Positions 22,924 through 31,969 of a stretch of DNA of 64,000 nt are shown here, piece after piece. The translations under genes were made by a program, and so were the position numbers. The stretch is from Halorussus caseinilyticus (GTDB lineage Archaea; Halobacteriota; Halobacteria; Halobacteriales; Haladaptataceae). Every line of letters begins with the position of its first letter. The stretch's first letter is position 1. The notes beneath the pieces are model-generated. The model saw only the letters and a list, made by a program, of their open reading frames with translations, was not told the DNA's origin and did not search any database. The DNA is taken from contig NZ_CP119809.1 in NCBI RefSeq assembly GCF_029338395.1, positions 2,666,001-2,730,000 of the forward strand, in the 5' to 3' direction.

Positions 22924-23478
22924 ATGGTCGACGTAGTCGGACACCTCGGGATGGCACTCCTCTGGCTCGCACCGGCATGGCTCGTCATCGAACACCGGAA
23001 GACCGCCACGACGTTCGTCGCCGCGGGCTTCTGGTTCGGGATGTTACCCGACGTTGACCTCGTGCTGAAGGGCATCTTACCGACGGTCAAACACCACGGC
23101 ATCTTCCATACCCTGCTGGCGGTCACCGTGATGGCGGCCGTCATCGGTCCGCTGGTCGGGTTGGTGCTGAAGAAGACGCTGGGCGGCTCGGAGTGGTTCT
23201 CGGAGGCCGCCGAACGAAGCGCGCTCGCGTTCGGGTTCGTGATGGTGTTCGTCGCCGGGACTGCCCACGTCTTCGCCGACATGCTCTCGGCCCCGGACAT
23301 CGCGGAGGCGGTCGAACCGTTCTGGCCGATTTACCAGCAGTCGCTCGGCATCGACGTAGTGTGGTATAACAATCCGTGGTTCAACTGGGGCCTGCTCGTC
23401 GCGGGTATCGCGGTCAACGTCGGTCTCTACTACTGGCAGAAGCCGAGTACCGGGAGCGGCGTCTCGACGACATCGTAG
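22924..23478 (+). CDS. YdjM-type membrane-bound metal-dependent hydrolase
   Basis: A 184-residue membrane protein of the YdjM/DUF457 family. It has the family's early histidine (GHLGMALL), a hydrophobic helix, the LPDVD motif after the second helix (MLPDVDLVL), HHGIFHTLLA as the metal-binding histidine cluster, and a late HVFADML. Several further helices follow. Members are predicted zinc- or iron-dependent hydrolases, related to LexA-regulated YdjM; the substrate is unknown. It lies upstream of a DUF5787 gene on the same strand, 47 bases apart. Confidence 0.82.
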   Translation: MVDVVGHLGMALLWLAPAWLVIEHRKTATTFVAAGFWFGMLPDVDLVLKGILPTVKHHGIFHTLLAVTVMAAVIGPLVGLVLKKTLGGSEWFSEAAERSALAFGFVMVFVAGTAHVFADMLSAPDIAEAVEPFWPIYQQSLGIDVVWYNNPWFNWGLLVAGIAVNVGLYYWQKPSTGSGVSTTS

Positions 23479-23525
23479 CGAGCGACGAGCGAGGCTTTTT
23501 CTCCACTCCGTCCCGAGTCGGGAGC

Positions 23526-24488
23526 GTGCGCGAGTACCCCTTCGAGTTGGCGCTGTGCGCGCACCTCGAAGCCCACGAGGAGGCCGTCGTCGCCCGGCAA
23601 CTCGGCGGCGGCGTCCGCGCGCCCGCCAACCGCGTCCTCGACGTGGTGGCGGTCGAACCCGGCCCGGCGTTCGAGGCGCGAGCGAACCTGACGCCCGAGA
23701 CGATTCCCGACGCCGCCATCGAGAGCGACGTGGGCGTCGGGCGGGCGCGCGACCCCGCGGCGGCCATCGACGCCCGACCCGACCGCGCCCGCCGAATCGC
23801 CGAGCGAGCGGTCGAAGTCGGCTTCTTCGAGCGAGCGGTCGGCGGCGGGGTCCGACGGGTCGCGCGCTACCCCGACGACTGGTTCGGCCGACTCGTCGCA
23901 ATCGAGAACAAACCCGACCTCGGCGACCCCGGAGAGTTGCGGGCGCAACTCCGGAAGGACGCGAGTCTCGCGCTGGCCGACGAAGTTGTCCTCGCCACCG
24001 AGAGCTACGTCACCGGCGCGCACCTCAACCGCATCCCCGAGGAAGTCGGCGTCTGGCGCTTCGACCACGAGTCCGGCGACCGGGAAGTCGTCCGCGAACC
24101 GACCCCGCTCGACGCCGACGACTGGGGCCTCGAACTCCTCGAAGAACACCCCATCAGGACCGACGTGGCCGCGGTTCCACCGGAAGCGAAGGCCCGCCAG
24201 CGCAGGCGGGTGGCCGAACGCGCCTACGGCAAAGGCTGGCGACCCGAGGCGTTCCCGGCCTGCGCCGAGACCGAGAACGCGACCCGCGAGGGGAGCGCGG
24301 GCCTGCCGTTCTGCAACTGGAAGGGGCGGGTCGTCAACCCGGCCCACTGCGGCCCGGACTGTCCGGGCCACGACCCCGCGGACCCGCCGGAGGTGGACAC
24401 CGACGCGGCCCGCGACGGCCGGACGCCGTGGGTCGCCGACGCCGAGCGAAAAGCGAGGCGGCAGTCGGGACTCGACAGGTTCGGGTAG
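23526..24488 (+). CDS. DUF5787-family protein
   Basis: A 320-residue protein with a GTG start, MREYPFELALCAHLEAHEE, as in haloarchaeal DUF5787. The middle contains LVAIENKPDLGD with acidic and Lys residues that recall a PD-(D/E)xK nuclease active site (E-x-K after a strand). A late Cys cluster follows (FPACAETE, LPFCNWKG, HCGPDCPGHD), perhaps a metal site. A nuclease fold is a guess from the E-N-K pattern. The GTG is chosen since family N-termini match exactly from there. Confidence 0.7.
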   Translation: MREYPFELALCAHLEAHEEAVVARQLGGGVRAPANRVLDVVAVEPGPAFEARANLTPETIPDAAIESDVGVGRARDPAAAIDARPDRARRIAERAVEVGFFERAVGGGVRRVARYPDDWFGRLVAIENKPDLGDPGELRAQLRKDASLALADEVVLATESYVTGAHLNRIPEEVGVWRFDHESGDREVVREPTPLDADDWGLELLEEHPIRTDVAAVPPEAKARQRRRVAERAYGKGWRPEAFPACAETENATREGSAGLPFCNWKGRVVNPAHCGPDCPGHDPADPPEVDTDAARDGRTPWVADAERKARRQSGLDRFG

Positions 24489-24491
24489 CCG

Positions 24492-25686
24492 TCACCACAC
24501 CGGCGTCCCGTCGTCCACCGCGTCCAGCAGGTCCAACTCGGCCAACGACTCCCGCGTCGGCCGACCCGTCTCGCCCAGCCCCGAAGTTCGTAGTACGAAG
24601 AGAGCAGGTCCTCGAACTCCCCCGCGTCGATTCGCTCGCCCGAACCGCCCACGCGACGGCGTTGCCCGCGCTGATTACGTCGATGCCGAGGCGGTCGCAG
24701 GTCTCGCCGAGGGTCGCTACCGCGTCGAAGTCGGCGATGCCGAGACCCGACCCGAGCGAGATTGCGGTCGCGCCGCGCGGGACGACTTCGCCGTTGTCGT
24801 TGTCGTCGCCGCTCTCCACCCGAAACCCGCCGGGGGTCGGACCCTCGCGCTCGCGGGCGACCGCGGCCCGGCGGACCGCTTCGATGCCGACCGCGCCCGC
24901 GCCCTCGAACGACCCGTCCTGCCAACCTCTGGTCGGGAGAACGCCCACCTCGTCGGCGAAGTCCACGGTCTCGACGGTCTCGCTCGCGGCCTGCCAGCGC
25001 CCGGTGTCGTCGGCGGCGAAGCGGGTCTCGTAGTCGTCCCGGAGGTCGGCCAGCGCCTCGGGCGGTTCGGGCGGCGCGCCGTCGGCCACGACCGCTTTCA
25101 GCTTCTTCGACCCCATGACGGCCCCGGCACCGCCACGGCCCGCCTGATGGTCGCCGCCGTCGGAGGCGATGGTGGCGTACCGGACTCCGCGCTCGCCCGC
25201 GGGACCGACGCAGGCGACGGGCGCGTCGAAGGCCTCGCAAGTCGTCGCGGCGTCGGTCCCCCACAGGTTGCCCGCGGGTTCGAGCGTCGCGCTCCCGTCT
25301 CCGATTCGCAGGACGGTGGGTTCGTCGGCCGCGCCCGTCACGAGGACTGCGATGCAGTCGCCGAGCGCGCCAGCGAGTGCGGCGGGGAACCGCCCTCCGG
25401 CGTAGGAGTCGAGGAAGGTGCCGGTCAGCGGCGACTTCGTGACGGCGGCGTATCGCGGTTCGCCGGGGGTCACACCGGAGAGCGGGCCGAGCGAGAACAG
25501 CAGAACGTTCTCCGGGCCGAGCGCGCGGATGCCGGGGCCGAGTTCGTCGTAGAGGTACCGGGCCGCGAGTCCCTTTCCGCCGAGAAACCGGCGTCGCCAC
25601 TGCTCGGGGACTGGTTCGGTCTCGACGCGCCCGGTGGTCAGGTCCACCCGGAGGAGTCGGTCCGGCGGTTCGTATCCCACGCCCAT
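24492..25686 (-). pseudogene. Aldehyde:ferredoxin oxidoreductase-like, internal deletion
   Basis: From the ATG at 25686 the frame encodes a typical AOR N-terminal domain (LLRVDLTTGRVETEPVPE, FLGGKGLAARYLYDEL, AVTKSPLTGTFLDSYAG, and GSKKLKAVV) up to GIDVISAGNAVAWAVRA. The sequence then jumps, in another frame, to the last part of the protein (GEFEDLLSSYYELRGW) and, in a third frame, to the end (GRPTRESLAELDLLD). Compared with the intact AOR at 39751-41442, about 190 codons of the C-terminal domain are missing. A Cys-x2-Cys cluster is also absent, although some haloarchaeal paralogues may lack it. The gene looks decayed. Confidence 0.78.
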
Positions 25687-25914
25687 CTCGACAGAGGTAC
25701 GCCGTGGCCCGTGGTAACACTTCGGGCGCGGGAGGGGATTCGGACGGCTGTCGGGACGCACGGTGGAACCTCTTCGACCCGCGCGTGCGGGGCTTTCTGA
25801 GCGTCCGTCGTCGCGGCCCCTCCCCTACCGCGTCACCCCAACCCCGTATCGGCGATTCCCAGTCGGATAGAACGGGCGAGGAGATATATGAGTCTCAGCG
25901 TCGAAGCGTCGAAC

Positions 25915-26559
25915 ATGTACGACCGAATTCTGGTGCCGACCGACGGGAGCGAACAGTCCGCAGTCGTCTCGCACGCGCTGAACGTGGCCGAACTCTGCGA
26001 CGCGACGGTCCACGCCCTCTACGTCGTGGACGAGAAGGCGCTGGAGTACCAGCCATCCGAGGCCGGGCGCGAGGAGACCCGCGAGGCCCGAAAGTCAGAG
26101 GGCGAGGAGGCAGTCGCCAACATCGTGGAGGCGGCCGAAGACCGGGGTCTCGAGACCGTCACCGCCATCGAGGAGGGGACGCCCTCGGAGGCAATCGTCG
26201 CCTACGCCGACGACGAGAACGTGGAGATGATTGTGATGGGCACCCACGGCCGGTCGGGGGTGGACCGCTACGTCCTCGGGAGCGTCACCGAGCAGGTCGT
26301 CCGCAAGAGCGAGGCCCCGGTGTTGACCGTGAACCTCGCCCGCCAGCGCCGGGCGGTCCGGGACGACGAGACGGCCGTCGAGCGCGCGAAGGCGGTCCTC
26401 CGCGAGGAGGGTCACGAGGTGGCCGAGGTGCCCGAAGCGCCGTACCGCGAGAGCAATACGTGGCTGGTCCGGACCGTCACCGCCGACGGAGACACCTTCA
26501 ACGTCCACATCGACGCCGCCTCGGGCGAATCGCGGGTGGCCCAGATTCGGAGCGAGTGA
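25915..26559 (+). CDS. Universal stress protein with C-terminal extension
   Basis: A 214-residue protein. Residues 1-140 are UspA: YDRILVPTDGSEQS, VHALYVVDEK, and the ATP-loop MGTHGRSGVDRYVLGS. Residues about 150-214 form an extra domain (AKAVLREEGHEVAEVPEAPYRESNTWLVRTVTADGDTFNVHID...) with the look of a PepSY-like fold. ATG 25915 is preferred over 25888 because a TATA-like ATATAT (25884-25889) sits 28 bases before it. The TrmO-like gene follows 4 bases later, so they form an operon. Confidence 0.85.
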   Translation: MYDRILVPTDGSEQSAVVSHALNVAELCDATVHALYVVDEKALEYQPSEAGREETREARKSEGEEAVANIVEAAEDRGLETVTAIEEGTPSEAIVAYADDENVEMIVMGTHGRSGVDRYVLGSVTEQVVRKSEAPVLTVNLARQRRAVRDDETAVERAKAVLREEGHEVAEVPEAPYRESNTWLVRTVTADGDTFNVHIDAASGESRVAQIRSE

Positions 26560-26563
26560 GACG

Positions 26564-26977
26564 ATGGGCGAGACGGACGGAACGAGGGACATCTCGTGTT
26601 CGCCCATCGGGATGGCCCGGACGCCGTTCGAGACCCGCGGGGACGCGCCGCGGCAGGGCGTCGAAGCGGACGCGGTGGGCGAACTCGTCCTCGACGACGC
26701 CTACGCGGTCGGACTGGCGGGAATCGAACCGGGCGAGGAGTTGCTGGTCGTCTGGTACGCCGACGAAGCGGACCGGTCGGTGCTGGAAGTCGAACGCGGC
26801 GGCCACCGCGGGGTGTTCGCCTCGCGTTCGCCCGACCGACCGGTTCCGCTCGGTCTGACGCCCTGCACGGTGGCGGAGGTGGACGGCGCTCGCGTGACGG
26901 TACGGGGCGTGGACATGCTCGACGGGACGCCGATTCTCGACCTGAAGCCGCCGCTCTCGGGGTTTCCACACGGGTGA
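26564..26977 (+). CDS. TrmO/TsaA-family tRNA methyltransferase-like protein
   Basis: A 137-residue protein of the TsaA/YaeB (TrmO) family. Signs are CSPIGMARTPFETRGDAPRQ at the start (the family's G-x-x-x-T-P-F and P-R-Q segments), WYADEADRSVLEV, and the C-terminal LLDGTPILDLKPPL. TrmO uses S-adenosylmethionine to methylate N6-threonylcarbamoyladenosine in tRNA. It lacks the long extra domain of bacterial members, as is usual in archaea. It lies 4 bases after the UspA gene, an odd pairing. Confidence 0.8.
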   Translation: MGETDGTRDISCSPIGMARTPFETRGDAPRQGVEADAVGELVLDDAYAVGLAGIEPGEELLVVWYADEADRSVLEVERGGHRGVFASRSPDRPVPLGLTPCTVAEVDGARVTVRGVDMLDGTPILDLKPPLSGFPHG

Positions 26978-27066
26978 GGGCGTGTGCGGGCCGGGTTCGA
27001 CTTCCGTGGCCCCGCTCGCTACGGAATGGTACAGCAAACGCAGGTATCGTGTCGAAGAAGTCCCCG

Positions 27067-27178
27067 AAAGCCCCCGCCCGCTCGCAGTCGCTCGGTGACG
27101 TATCCTCGGTTCGCCAGCGCTCACCTCGGATAGGGGTCACTGAGGCGACCACGGTGAACGCGAGCGGGTGGCCTCTTT
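27067..27178. repeat. Dispersed structured element A, copy 3
   Basis: This 112-base copy has the pairs GTCGCTCGGTGAC with GTCACTGAGGCGAC (one G-T wobble) and TATCC with GGATA. It lacks the 3' side hairpin. The tail carries a 26-base unit twice (GTCGGTTGACGGGCCGAGCG plus 6 bases). It is flanked on the left by GAAGAAGTCCCCGAAAG, nearly the same as copy 4, so copies 3 and 4 are the closest pair on that side. Confidence 0.8.
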
Positions 27179-27239
27179 ATCCCCCTGTCGGTTGACGGGC
27201 CGAGCGTCCGCTGTCGGTTGACGGGCCGAGCGTTCGCTG

Positions 27240-27273
27240 GCGGCCGGTCGCCGCGACCGCGGCGACCGGCCGC
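27240..27273. terminator. Perfect 15-bp hairpin
   Basis: GCGGCCGGTCGCCGC pairs with its complement around a GACC loop, just after the tail of element A copy 3. The role is unclear; it could end the TrmO-like operon. Confidence 0.4.
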
Positions 27274-27422
27274 GAACGTGGAGGCACGGAGAATTGTTTT
27301 GTAGGGAATTAAATCTAACTTCTAAACGTGATTATACATTTCTTTCGGAAACCTATATGATGCTCAGACTCGTCGCCGAGACCGCCGCGGGGTATTTCCC
27401 ACTGGCCGTCGAACCTCGCGGC

Positions 27423-28040
27423 ATGCCCGCCGGAGTCGTCGTCGCCGGTGGTCGCTCGACGCGGTTCGGCGAGGGCGACAAAGCGGTCGCCGACCTCGCC
27501 GGAGTGCCGATGATTCGCCGGGTCGCCGACCGTCTCGCGCCCGTCGTGGACGTTCTCGTGGTCAACTGCCGGGCCGACCAGCGCGCGTCCGTCGCGGCGG
27601 CGCTGAAGGGCTACGACCGGCCGGTCCGGTTCGCCATCGACCCCGACCCCGACGAGGGACCGATGGCGGGCATCCGGACCGGCCTGCGCGAAGTCGAAGC
27701 CACCGACGCGGCGTACGCCTTCGTCGCGGCCTGCGACCTGCCGTTTCTCGACGCCGACCTCGTGGCTCACCTCTTCGAGCGCGCGGCGTCCCACGACGCC
27801 GCGGTCCCTCGGCCGACCGAGTGGTTCGAGACGACTCACGCCGTCTACCGGGCGAAAACGATGGCCGACGCCTGTGACGACGCGCTGGCGTCGGGCGAGA
27901 CCAAGATTATCGAACCGCTGTTCGAGCTGGACTACGTGGTCGTCGAGGGCGAGGAGTTGGACGCGTTCGACGAGGCGAGTTTCGAGAACGTCAACACCCG
28001 CGCGGAGTTCGAGGCCGCCGCGGAGCGCCTGCGGGAGTGA
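27423..28040 (+). CDS. mobA: Molybdenum cofactor guanylyltransferase
   Basis: A 205-residue nucleotidyltransferase with the MobA G-loop VVVAGGRSTRFGEGDKA near the N-terminus, a GVPMIRRVADRL helix, and the D-P-x-x-G-P-M-A-G-I motif (DEGPMAGIRTGL). The metal-binding AFVAACDLPFL strand-loop follows. It transfers GMP from GTP to molybdopterin, making the dinucleotide form. The ATG at 27423 opens PAGVVVAGG; longer in-frame starts give a Leu/Pro leader. It is the only clear cofactor gene on its strand; yqeC lies convergent just downstream. Confidence 0.88.
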   Translation: MPAGVVVAGGRSTRFGEGDKAVADLAGVPMIRRVADRLAPVVDVLVVNCRADQRASVAAALKGYDRPVRFAIDPDPDEGPMAGIRTGLREVEATDAAYAFVAACDLPFLDADLVAHLFERAASHDAAVPRPTEWFETTHAVYRAKTMADACDDALASGETKIIEPLFELDYVVVEGEELDAFDEASFENVNTRAEFEAAAERLRE

Positions 28041-28136
28041 CCGTGTGAGTCGGCGGGCGAACGGCGGCGTGAGTCCGACGGAAGGCGGACGACCGGAGTC
28101 GCCGGGACCCCGGACCGCGGGAAACGACGACGGAAC

Positions 28137-28212
28137 GCTAGCTACAGGCTTGAGCCACTGAAGACCGCACAGCACCGCAACCGCTCCGCCACCACGGGCC
28201 GCGCTCACCCCG
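28137..28212 (-). repeat. Dispersed structured element B, copy 1 (short)
   Basis: The copy begins GCTAGCTACAGGCTTGAGCC and AAGACCGCACAGCACCGC, the conserved head of element B read in its reverse orientation, and ends a few bases before the stop of yqeC. The hairpin part seen in copies 2-5 is missing, so this is a truncated copy. Confidence 0.7.
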
Positions 28213-28214
28213 AC

Positions 28215-29000
28215 TCACTCCACCACCGCGACCACGGGGTCGTCGGCGACCATCCGGGTCAGCGCGACCCGCGGCACGTCGGCGCGGGCCAACACCTCGT
28301 CGGCGATTTCGCGCGCCACGTCCTCCAGTTCCGGCGAATCGACCATGTTGACGACCGGAATCGCGGTCGCGCCCTCCGCAACCCCCTTCAGACCGCCGTC
28401 GTCGCTGGCGAGGACCGCCGCCACGTCCGCGGGCCGAATCCCGTCGCCCACTTCCCGGCCCGCGAGCGCGGCCACGCGCTCGGGGCGGTGGACGTGCCCC
28501 TCGGCCAGCGACTCGCCGACGACCCGCGCGCTGGCGATGGGGACCACCGTGTCGGCCGTCGCGGGGACCTGCGGTTCGCGCTCGTCGGGAGCCTTCAGCC
28601 ACCGGGTGCGCGCGCCGTCGGCCTTCACGAGGACCGGACCGTCGTGGGCCGCGGCGATGGTCCCGACCGTTTCGGCGTCGTAGCCCCGGTAGCGGTCCTC
28701 GCGCTCGCGTTCGGGAACGAGTCCGAGCGGGAAGCGGTCGGCGCTCCGGAGCGCCGCCACGGGGTCGTCGGTCACGACCACCTCGGCGACGTGCGCGTCG
28801 AAGATGGGGATGCGCACCGTCGCGGTGACGACCGGCCGACCCCCGGCGGTTCCGGCCGCCCTGCCAGTTCCGTCCCTCCCGCTGGTCCTCCCCTCCCCGC
28901 CGAGTCGGTCGGCCAGCGCGTAGAGCGTCGTCTTCTTCCCGCCCGCGCCGACGACGCAGGTCAGGTCCGACTCGGCGTCGAGGGCTTCGGGCAGGTTCAT
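28215..29000 (-). CDS. yqeC: Selenium/molybdenum hydroxylase maturation protein YqeC-like
   Basis: A 261-residue P-loop-like protein. The N-terminal VVGAGGKKTTLYALADRL is the family's nucleotide loop; the later VKADGARTRWLKAPDEREPQVP and the C-terminal KGVAEGATAIPVVNMVD follow the YqeC pattern. YqeC proteins occur with selenium-dependent molybdenum hydroxylases and are thought to help cofactor insertion. A low-complexity linker lies near residue 45. It overlaps the upstream DUF6653-type gene by 4 bases (ATGA). mobA is the convergent neighbour, which supports a role in Mo/W enzymes. Confidence 0.8.
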   Translation of the reverse strand: MNLPEALDAESDLTCVVGAGGKKTTLYALADRLGGEGRTSGRDGTGRAAGTAGGRPVVTATVRIPIFDAHVAEVVVTDDPVAALRSADRFPLGLVPEREREDRYRGYDAETVGTIAAAHDGPVLVKADGARTRWLKAPDEREPQVPATADTVVPIASARVVGESLAEGHVHRPERVAALAGREVGDGIRPADVAAVLASDDGGLKGVAEGATAIPVVNMVDSPELEDVAREIADEVLARADVPRVALTRMVADDPVVAVVE

Positions 29001-29455
29001 CCTCGCTCTCCCCCAGTCTCCCGGCCGGTCTCTCGCTCGTACAGTTTCACCATCCGGCCGACGAACGCGAGTTTCAGAATCATCGCCAGCGCGGTGAGGG
29101 CGGCGGTCCGGGCGGGCCGCCGCCGGACGGCCGAGTAGAGCGCGTAGCAGAACACCGGCACGTTGAGGACGTTCAGGAGGTTCGCCCGGCCAGCGTCCGC
29201 GCCCTGCACCCACAACTGCTCGCCACGGACTCCCTTCGTCATCCAACTCTCGTCGGCCACCGAGTCGGGTTCGGCGAAGAGGACGGGGTTGACAGCGACG
29301 AACGCAACTGTCGCGGCCAGCAGTCTCCAGTTGCGGGTGTAGACGGCGTACACCAGCAGGGGTCCGGTCGGCACGCGCGACCACCCGCTGGCGGGGTTGG
29401 CGTGGCGCTCCCAGAAATCGGCGTCGGCGAGTCGTCGCCGGAAGGAAGTTGGCAT
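28997..29455 (-). CDS. DUF6653-like membrane protein
   Basis: A 152-residue protein. The N-terminus RRLADADFWERHANPASGWSR is typical of DUF6653. Three hydrophobic helices lie at about 30-45, 46-62 and 100-120, and the C-terminal tail carries a short Arg/Lys/Glu end (KLYERETGRETGGERG). The function is unknown. Its stop overlaps the ATG of yqeC by 4 bases, so they are coupled. The ATG at 29455 is chosen over a further upstream codon as family members start with this MPTSFR-like segment. Confidence 0.75.
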   Translation of the reverse strand: MPTSFRRRLADADFWERHANPASGWSRVPTGPLLVYAVYTRNWRLLAATVAFVAVNPVLFAEPDSVADESWMTKGVRGEQLWVQGADAGRANLLNVLNVPVFCYALYSAVRRRPARTAALTALAMILKLAFVGRMVKLYERETGRETGGERG

Positions 29456-29544
29456 GTGACCAACCGACAACGTTCGAAATCAAGAAGCTATGCCTATCGA
29501 GGCGAGTCACAGCGAACTAATCGAAAATAGACTGTTCGAGGGCG

Positions 29545-30327
29545 CTACATAGTAGCGGTAACCTGCACCATACCATACTCAGCAGTCGTAGAACTCTTTT
29601 TCAGAACTTCATCATTTTGGATAATCTTGATAGTCAATCTCTTATTCGCGCCGCCGTCTCTCTTCTGGGCGTTCGCCGAGACAACCGAGGGGCTTCCCTT
29701 GACATCGATGCTCTTCGTTCCTGCCCCTTGAACCGAGCGTATCTTTCCGTCGGCCGAAACCGAACCCTGCCACTCACCGTCGTAGATTACCTTAACGGAG
29801 AGATTCGACCCGCCGGGAGAACTTCCGGATGGCCCGGAGTCGAACTCCGAGGAAGAGACCTGTGCTAGACCGTACTCAGCGGTTGTGGAACTCTTTTTCA
29901 GAACTTCCCCACCTTGAATAATCTTGATGGTTAGCTTCTTGTTCGCGCCGCCGTCTCTCTTCTGGGCGTTCGCCGAGACGACGCTAGAGTCCCCCGAAAC
30001 TTCAATCGTCTTCGTGCCGCCCCCCTGAATCGACCGACTTTTGTCTATCGTCGAAATCGACCCACTCCACTTACCGTCGTAAATGACTTTGACGATAAAC
30101 GAACTGGACGACGTATTCGTGGTCGTGTTGGTCTCGTTGGTCGTTGGGTCATTCCCCTCAGTTGTAGTTCCACCACTATCTATAGTGGTCTTACCGTCAT
30201 CTGTCGTCCTCTCACTAGTGGTATCGTCAGTGGTCTCGCCACCACTAGAACACCCCGCAAGTGCGAACGACAGGGCCGAACCACTTATCGTGAGAAACTG
30301 TCGTCTGGATGGACCTGAACTGTCCAT
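29545..30327 (-). CDS. Lipoprotein with two tandem domains, low GC
   Basis: A 260-residue precursor. MDSSGPSRRQFLTIS is a Tat motif, LAGC a lipobox, and a long Thr/Asp/Ser linker follows. Two copies of a domain of about 85 residues lie at roughly 76-160 and 176-260. Both contain VKVIYDG(K/E)W, a GAGTK or GGGTK turn, the string VVSANAQKRDGGANK, LTIKIIQ and VLKKSSTTAEYG. The gene is much more AT-rich than its neighbours, which suggests recent transfer. I know no family. The start at 30327 fits a TATA-like TTTAATAG about 20 bases upstream. Confidence 0.75.
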   Translation of the reverse strand: MDSSGPSRRQFLTISGSALSFALAGCSSGGETTDDTTSERTTDDGKTTIDSGGTTTEGNDPTTNETNTTTNTSSSSFIVKVIYDGKWSGSISTIDKSRSIQGGGTKTIEVSGDSSVVSANAQKRDGGANKKLTIKIIQGGEVLKKSSTTAEYGLAQVSSSEFDSGPSGSSPGGSNLSVKVIYDGEWQGSVSADGKIRSVQGAGTKSIDVKGSPSVVSANAQKRDGGANKRLTIKIIQNDEVLKKSSTTAEYGMVQVTATM

Positions 30328-30482
30328 ACAGGAATGCATCTGCGAATTCTATTAAATTCTCTTACATCTATTAGGTGCCGCAGGAGAACACAAAGTATTC
30401 ACGTCGAACCACCGACAACTGCGACCGAGTAATCGCGCCCTAACCAGTAGGTAAAAACCGCCGAACGACGATACCAGCATCC

Positions 30483-31940
30483 ATGCAAGCGACCTCCCGG
30501 CGGCCACTCGCCGTCGCGTTAGCAGTGTTGTGTTGTCTCTCGATGGTGACTCCCGTGGTCGCCACCCCGGACGGGACCGCCCCGAAAGGTGTCGCCCAGA
30601 GCGCGACCGACGGACCGCAGAACCCCTGTGCCGGGACTATCGACACCCCGACGAACGGAACCACTGTCATCAGCGTCCAAGGGTTCAAGTTCGGGAAGAA
30701 CGGTGGCAAGCGCCCGGCCAAGCTCGTCGCCGTCGGGCCGAGCGGAGACGTGAAGTGGGTCCACCAGAGCGCCCAGAAGTACGACGTGGTGTGGGGCTAC
30801 GACGTGGACCCGATGGACAACGGGAACCTCTTCGTCACCGCTACCGTGCAGGGCCACAAAACCCTCGTCTACGAACTTGACCCCGAGACCCAAGAGCGCG
30901 TCTGGTCGAAGACGTTCGACCTCGGCGACACCCACGACGCCGACCTCATCAACGACGGCGAGGAGATTCTGCTGGCGAACATGCGCAACTACGACGAGTC
31001 GTCCGAGCGCAACGACGACCGCATCTTCGTCTACAACCGCACCACCGAGCGAATCGAGTGGGAGTGGCGCTTCGACGACCACTACGACCCCGAGGACCTC
31101 GAAGAGAACTACACCGACGACTGGACTCACGTCAACGACGTGGACAAAATCGGCGAGGGTCTCTACCTCGCGTCCCCGCGGAACTTCGACCAAGCCATCG
31201 TCGTGAACCGCTCCACGAACGAAATCGCCATGAAACTCGGCGCGGACGGACAGAAAGACATTCTCAACGAACAGCACAACCCCGACTACCTCGAAAGCGA
31301 GAACGGGACGCCCACCCTGCTCGTGGGCGACAGCGAGAACGACCGCATCGTGGAGTACGCCAATCCGGACGGGGACCTGACCGACGGCGACGGCTGGAAC
31401 CGGACGTGGACGCTGAACGGGGACCTCGACTGGCCCCGCGACGCCGACCGACTCCCGAGCGGAAACACCCTCGTCACCGACTCCAGCAACCACCGCGTTC
31501 TGGAAGTGACTCCCGAGGGCGAGGTCGTCTGGGAGTTCTACGCGCCGTGGCTAGTCTACGACGCGGCCCGAATCCCGGCGGGCGAACACGGCGGCCCGAC
31601 CGCGACCGACCTGAACGCCACCGGCACCTACGAACTCAGCGGCGATAGCGACCTCCACCGGAATCAGACGCGACTGAACGCGTGCCACGACGTTCTCCGG
31701 AACGTCAGCGGGTGGGCCGAGGGTCAGCGCCCCGCCGACCAGAACGGCGACGGAACCTCGGAGGGCGCGATGGACGATGGGACCGACGACGCCGACACGA
31801 GCGACGACGGCGCGAGCGAGAACGCCGACGAGAGCGGCGAACCGGCCGACTCGACTGGGGTTCCCGGCTTCGGACCGCTCGCGGCGCTCGCGGCCCTCGC
31901 AGTGCTGTTCGTCGGACTCGGCCTGACGCGGCGTCGGTAG
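30483..31940 (+). CDS. Arylsulfotransferase-like surface protein with PGF-CTERM
   Basis: A 485-residue precursor. A Sec signal peptide ends near ATPDG. The body is a beta-propeller like the ASST family (TYELDPETQERVWS-like strands, GDTHDADLI, WPRDADRLPSGNTLVTDSSN, HRVLEVTPEGEVVWEF). An acidic, Ser/Asp-rich linker precedes the C-terminal VPGFGPLAALAALAVLFVGL and RRR, a PGF-CTERM signal recognised by archaeosortase A. It is anchored at the cell surface. Whether it truly transfers sulfate is unknown, as the family in haloarchaea is mainly uncharacterised. Confidence 0.85.
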   Translation: MQATSRRPLAVALAVLCCLSMVTPVVATPDGTAPKGVAQSATDGPQNPCAGTIDTPTNGTTVISVQGFKFGKNGGKRPAKLVAVGPSGDVKWVHQSAQKYDVVWGYDVDPMDNGNLFVTATVQGHKTLVYELDPETQERVWSKTFDLGDTHDADLINDGEEILLANMRNYDESSERNDDRIFVYNRTTERIEWEWRFDDHYDPEDLEENYTDDWTHVNDVDKIGEGLYLASPRNFDQAIVVNRSTNEIAMKLGADGQKDILNEQHNPDYLESENGTPTLLVGDSENDRIVEYANPDGDLTDGDGWNRTWTLNGDLDWPRDADRLPSGNTLVTDSSNHRVLEVTPEGEVVWEFYAPWLVYDAARIPAGEHGGPTATDLNATGTYELSGDSDLHRNQTRLNACHDVLRNVSGWAEGQRPADQNGDGTSEGAMDDGTDDADTSDDGASENADESGEPADSTGVPGFGPLAALAALAVLFVGLGLTRRR

Positions 31941-31969
31941 CGCGAGGACGAGCGCGCCGACCCTCCTTC

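Larger units (their letters stand above)
26978..27422. other. Gene-free region with element A copy 3 and hairpins
   Basis: This 445-base stretch holds element A copy 3 (27067-27178), its doubled 26-base tail (27187-27238), a 15-bp hairpin (27240-27273), and an AT-rich stretch at about 27295-27350, which may be the promoter of mobA. No gene is seen. Confidence 0.6.

Noticed and set aside
26978-27030. GGCCGGGTTCGACTTCC as a possible tRNA T-arm
   Set aside because: No matching acceptor, D or anticodon arms could be found around it.
29545-30327. Considering the repeat lipoprotein as a phage tail or adhesin
   Set aside because: No phage or pilus gene is nearby and the repeats show no known adhesin pattern.
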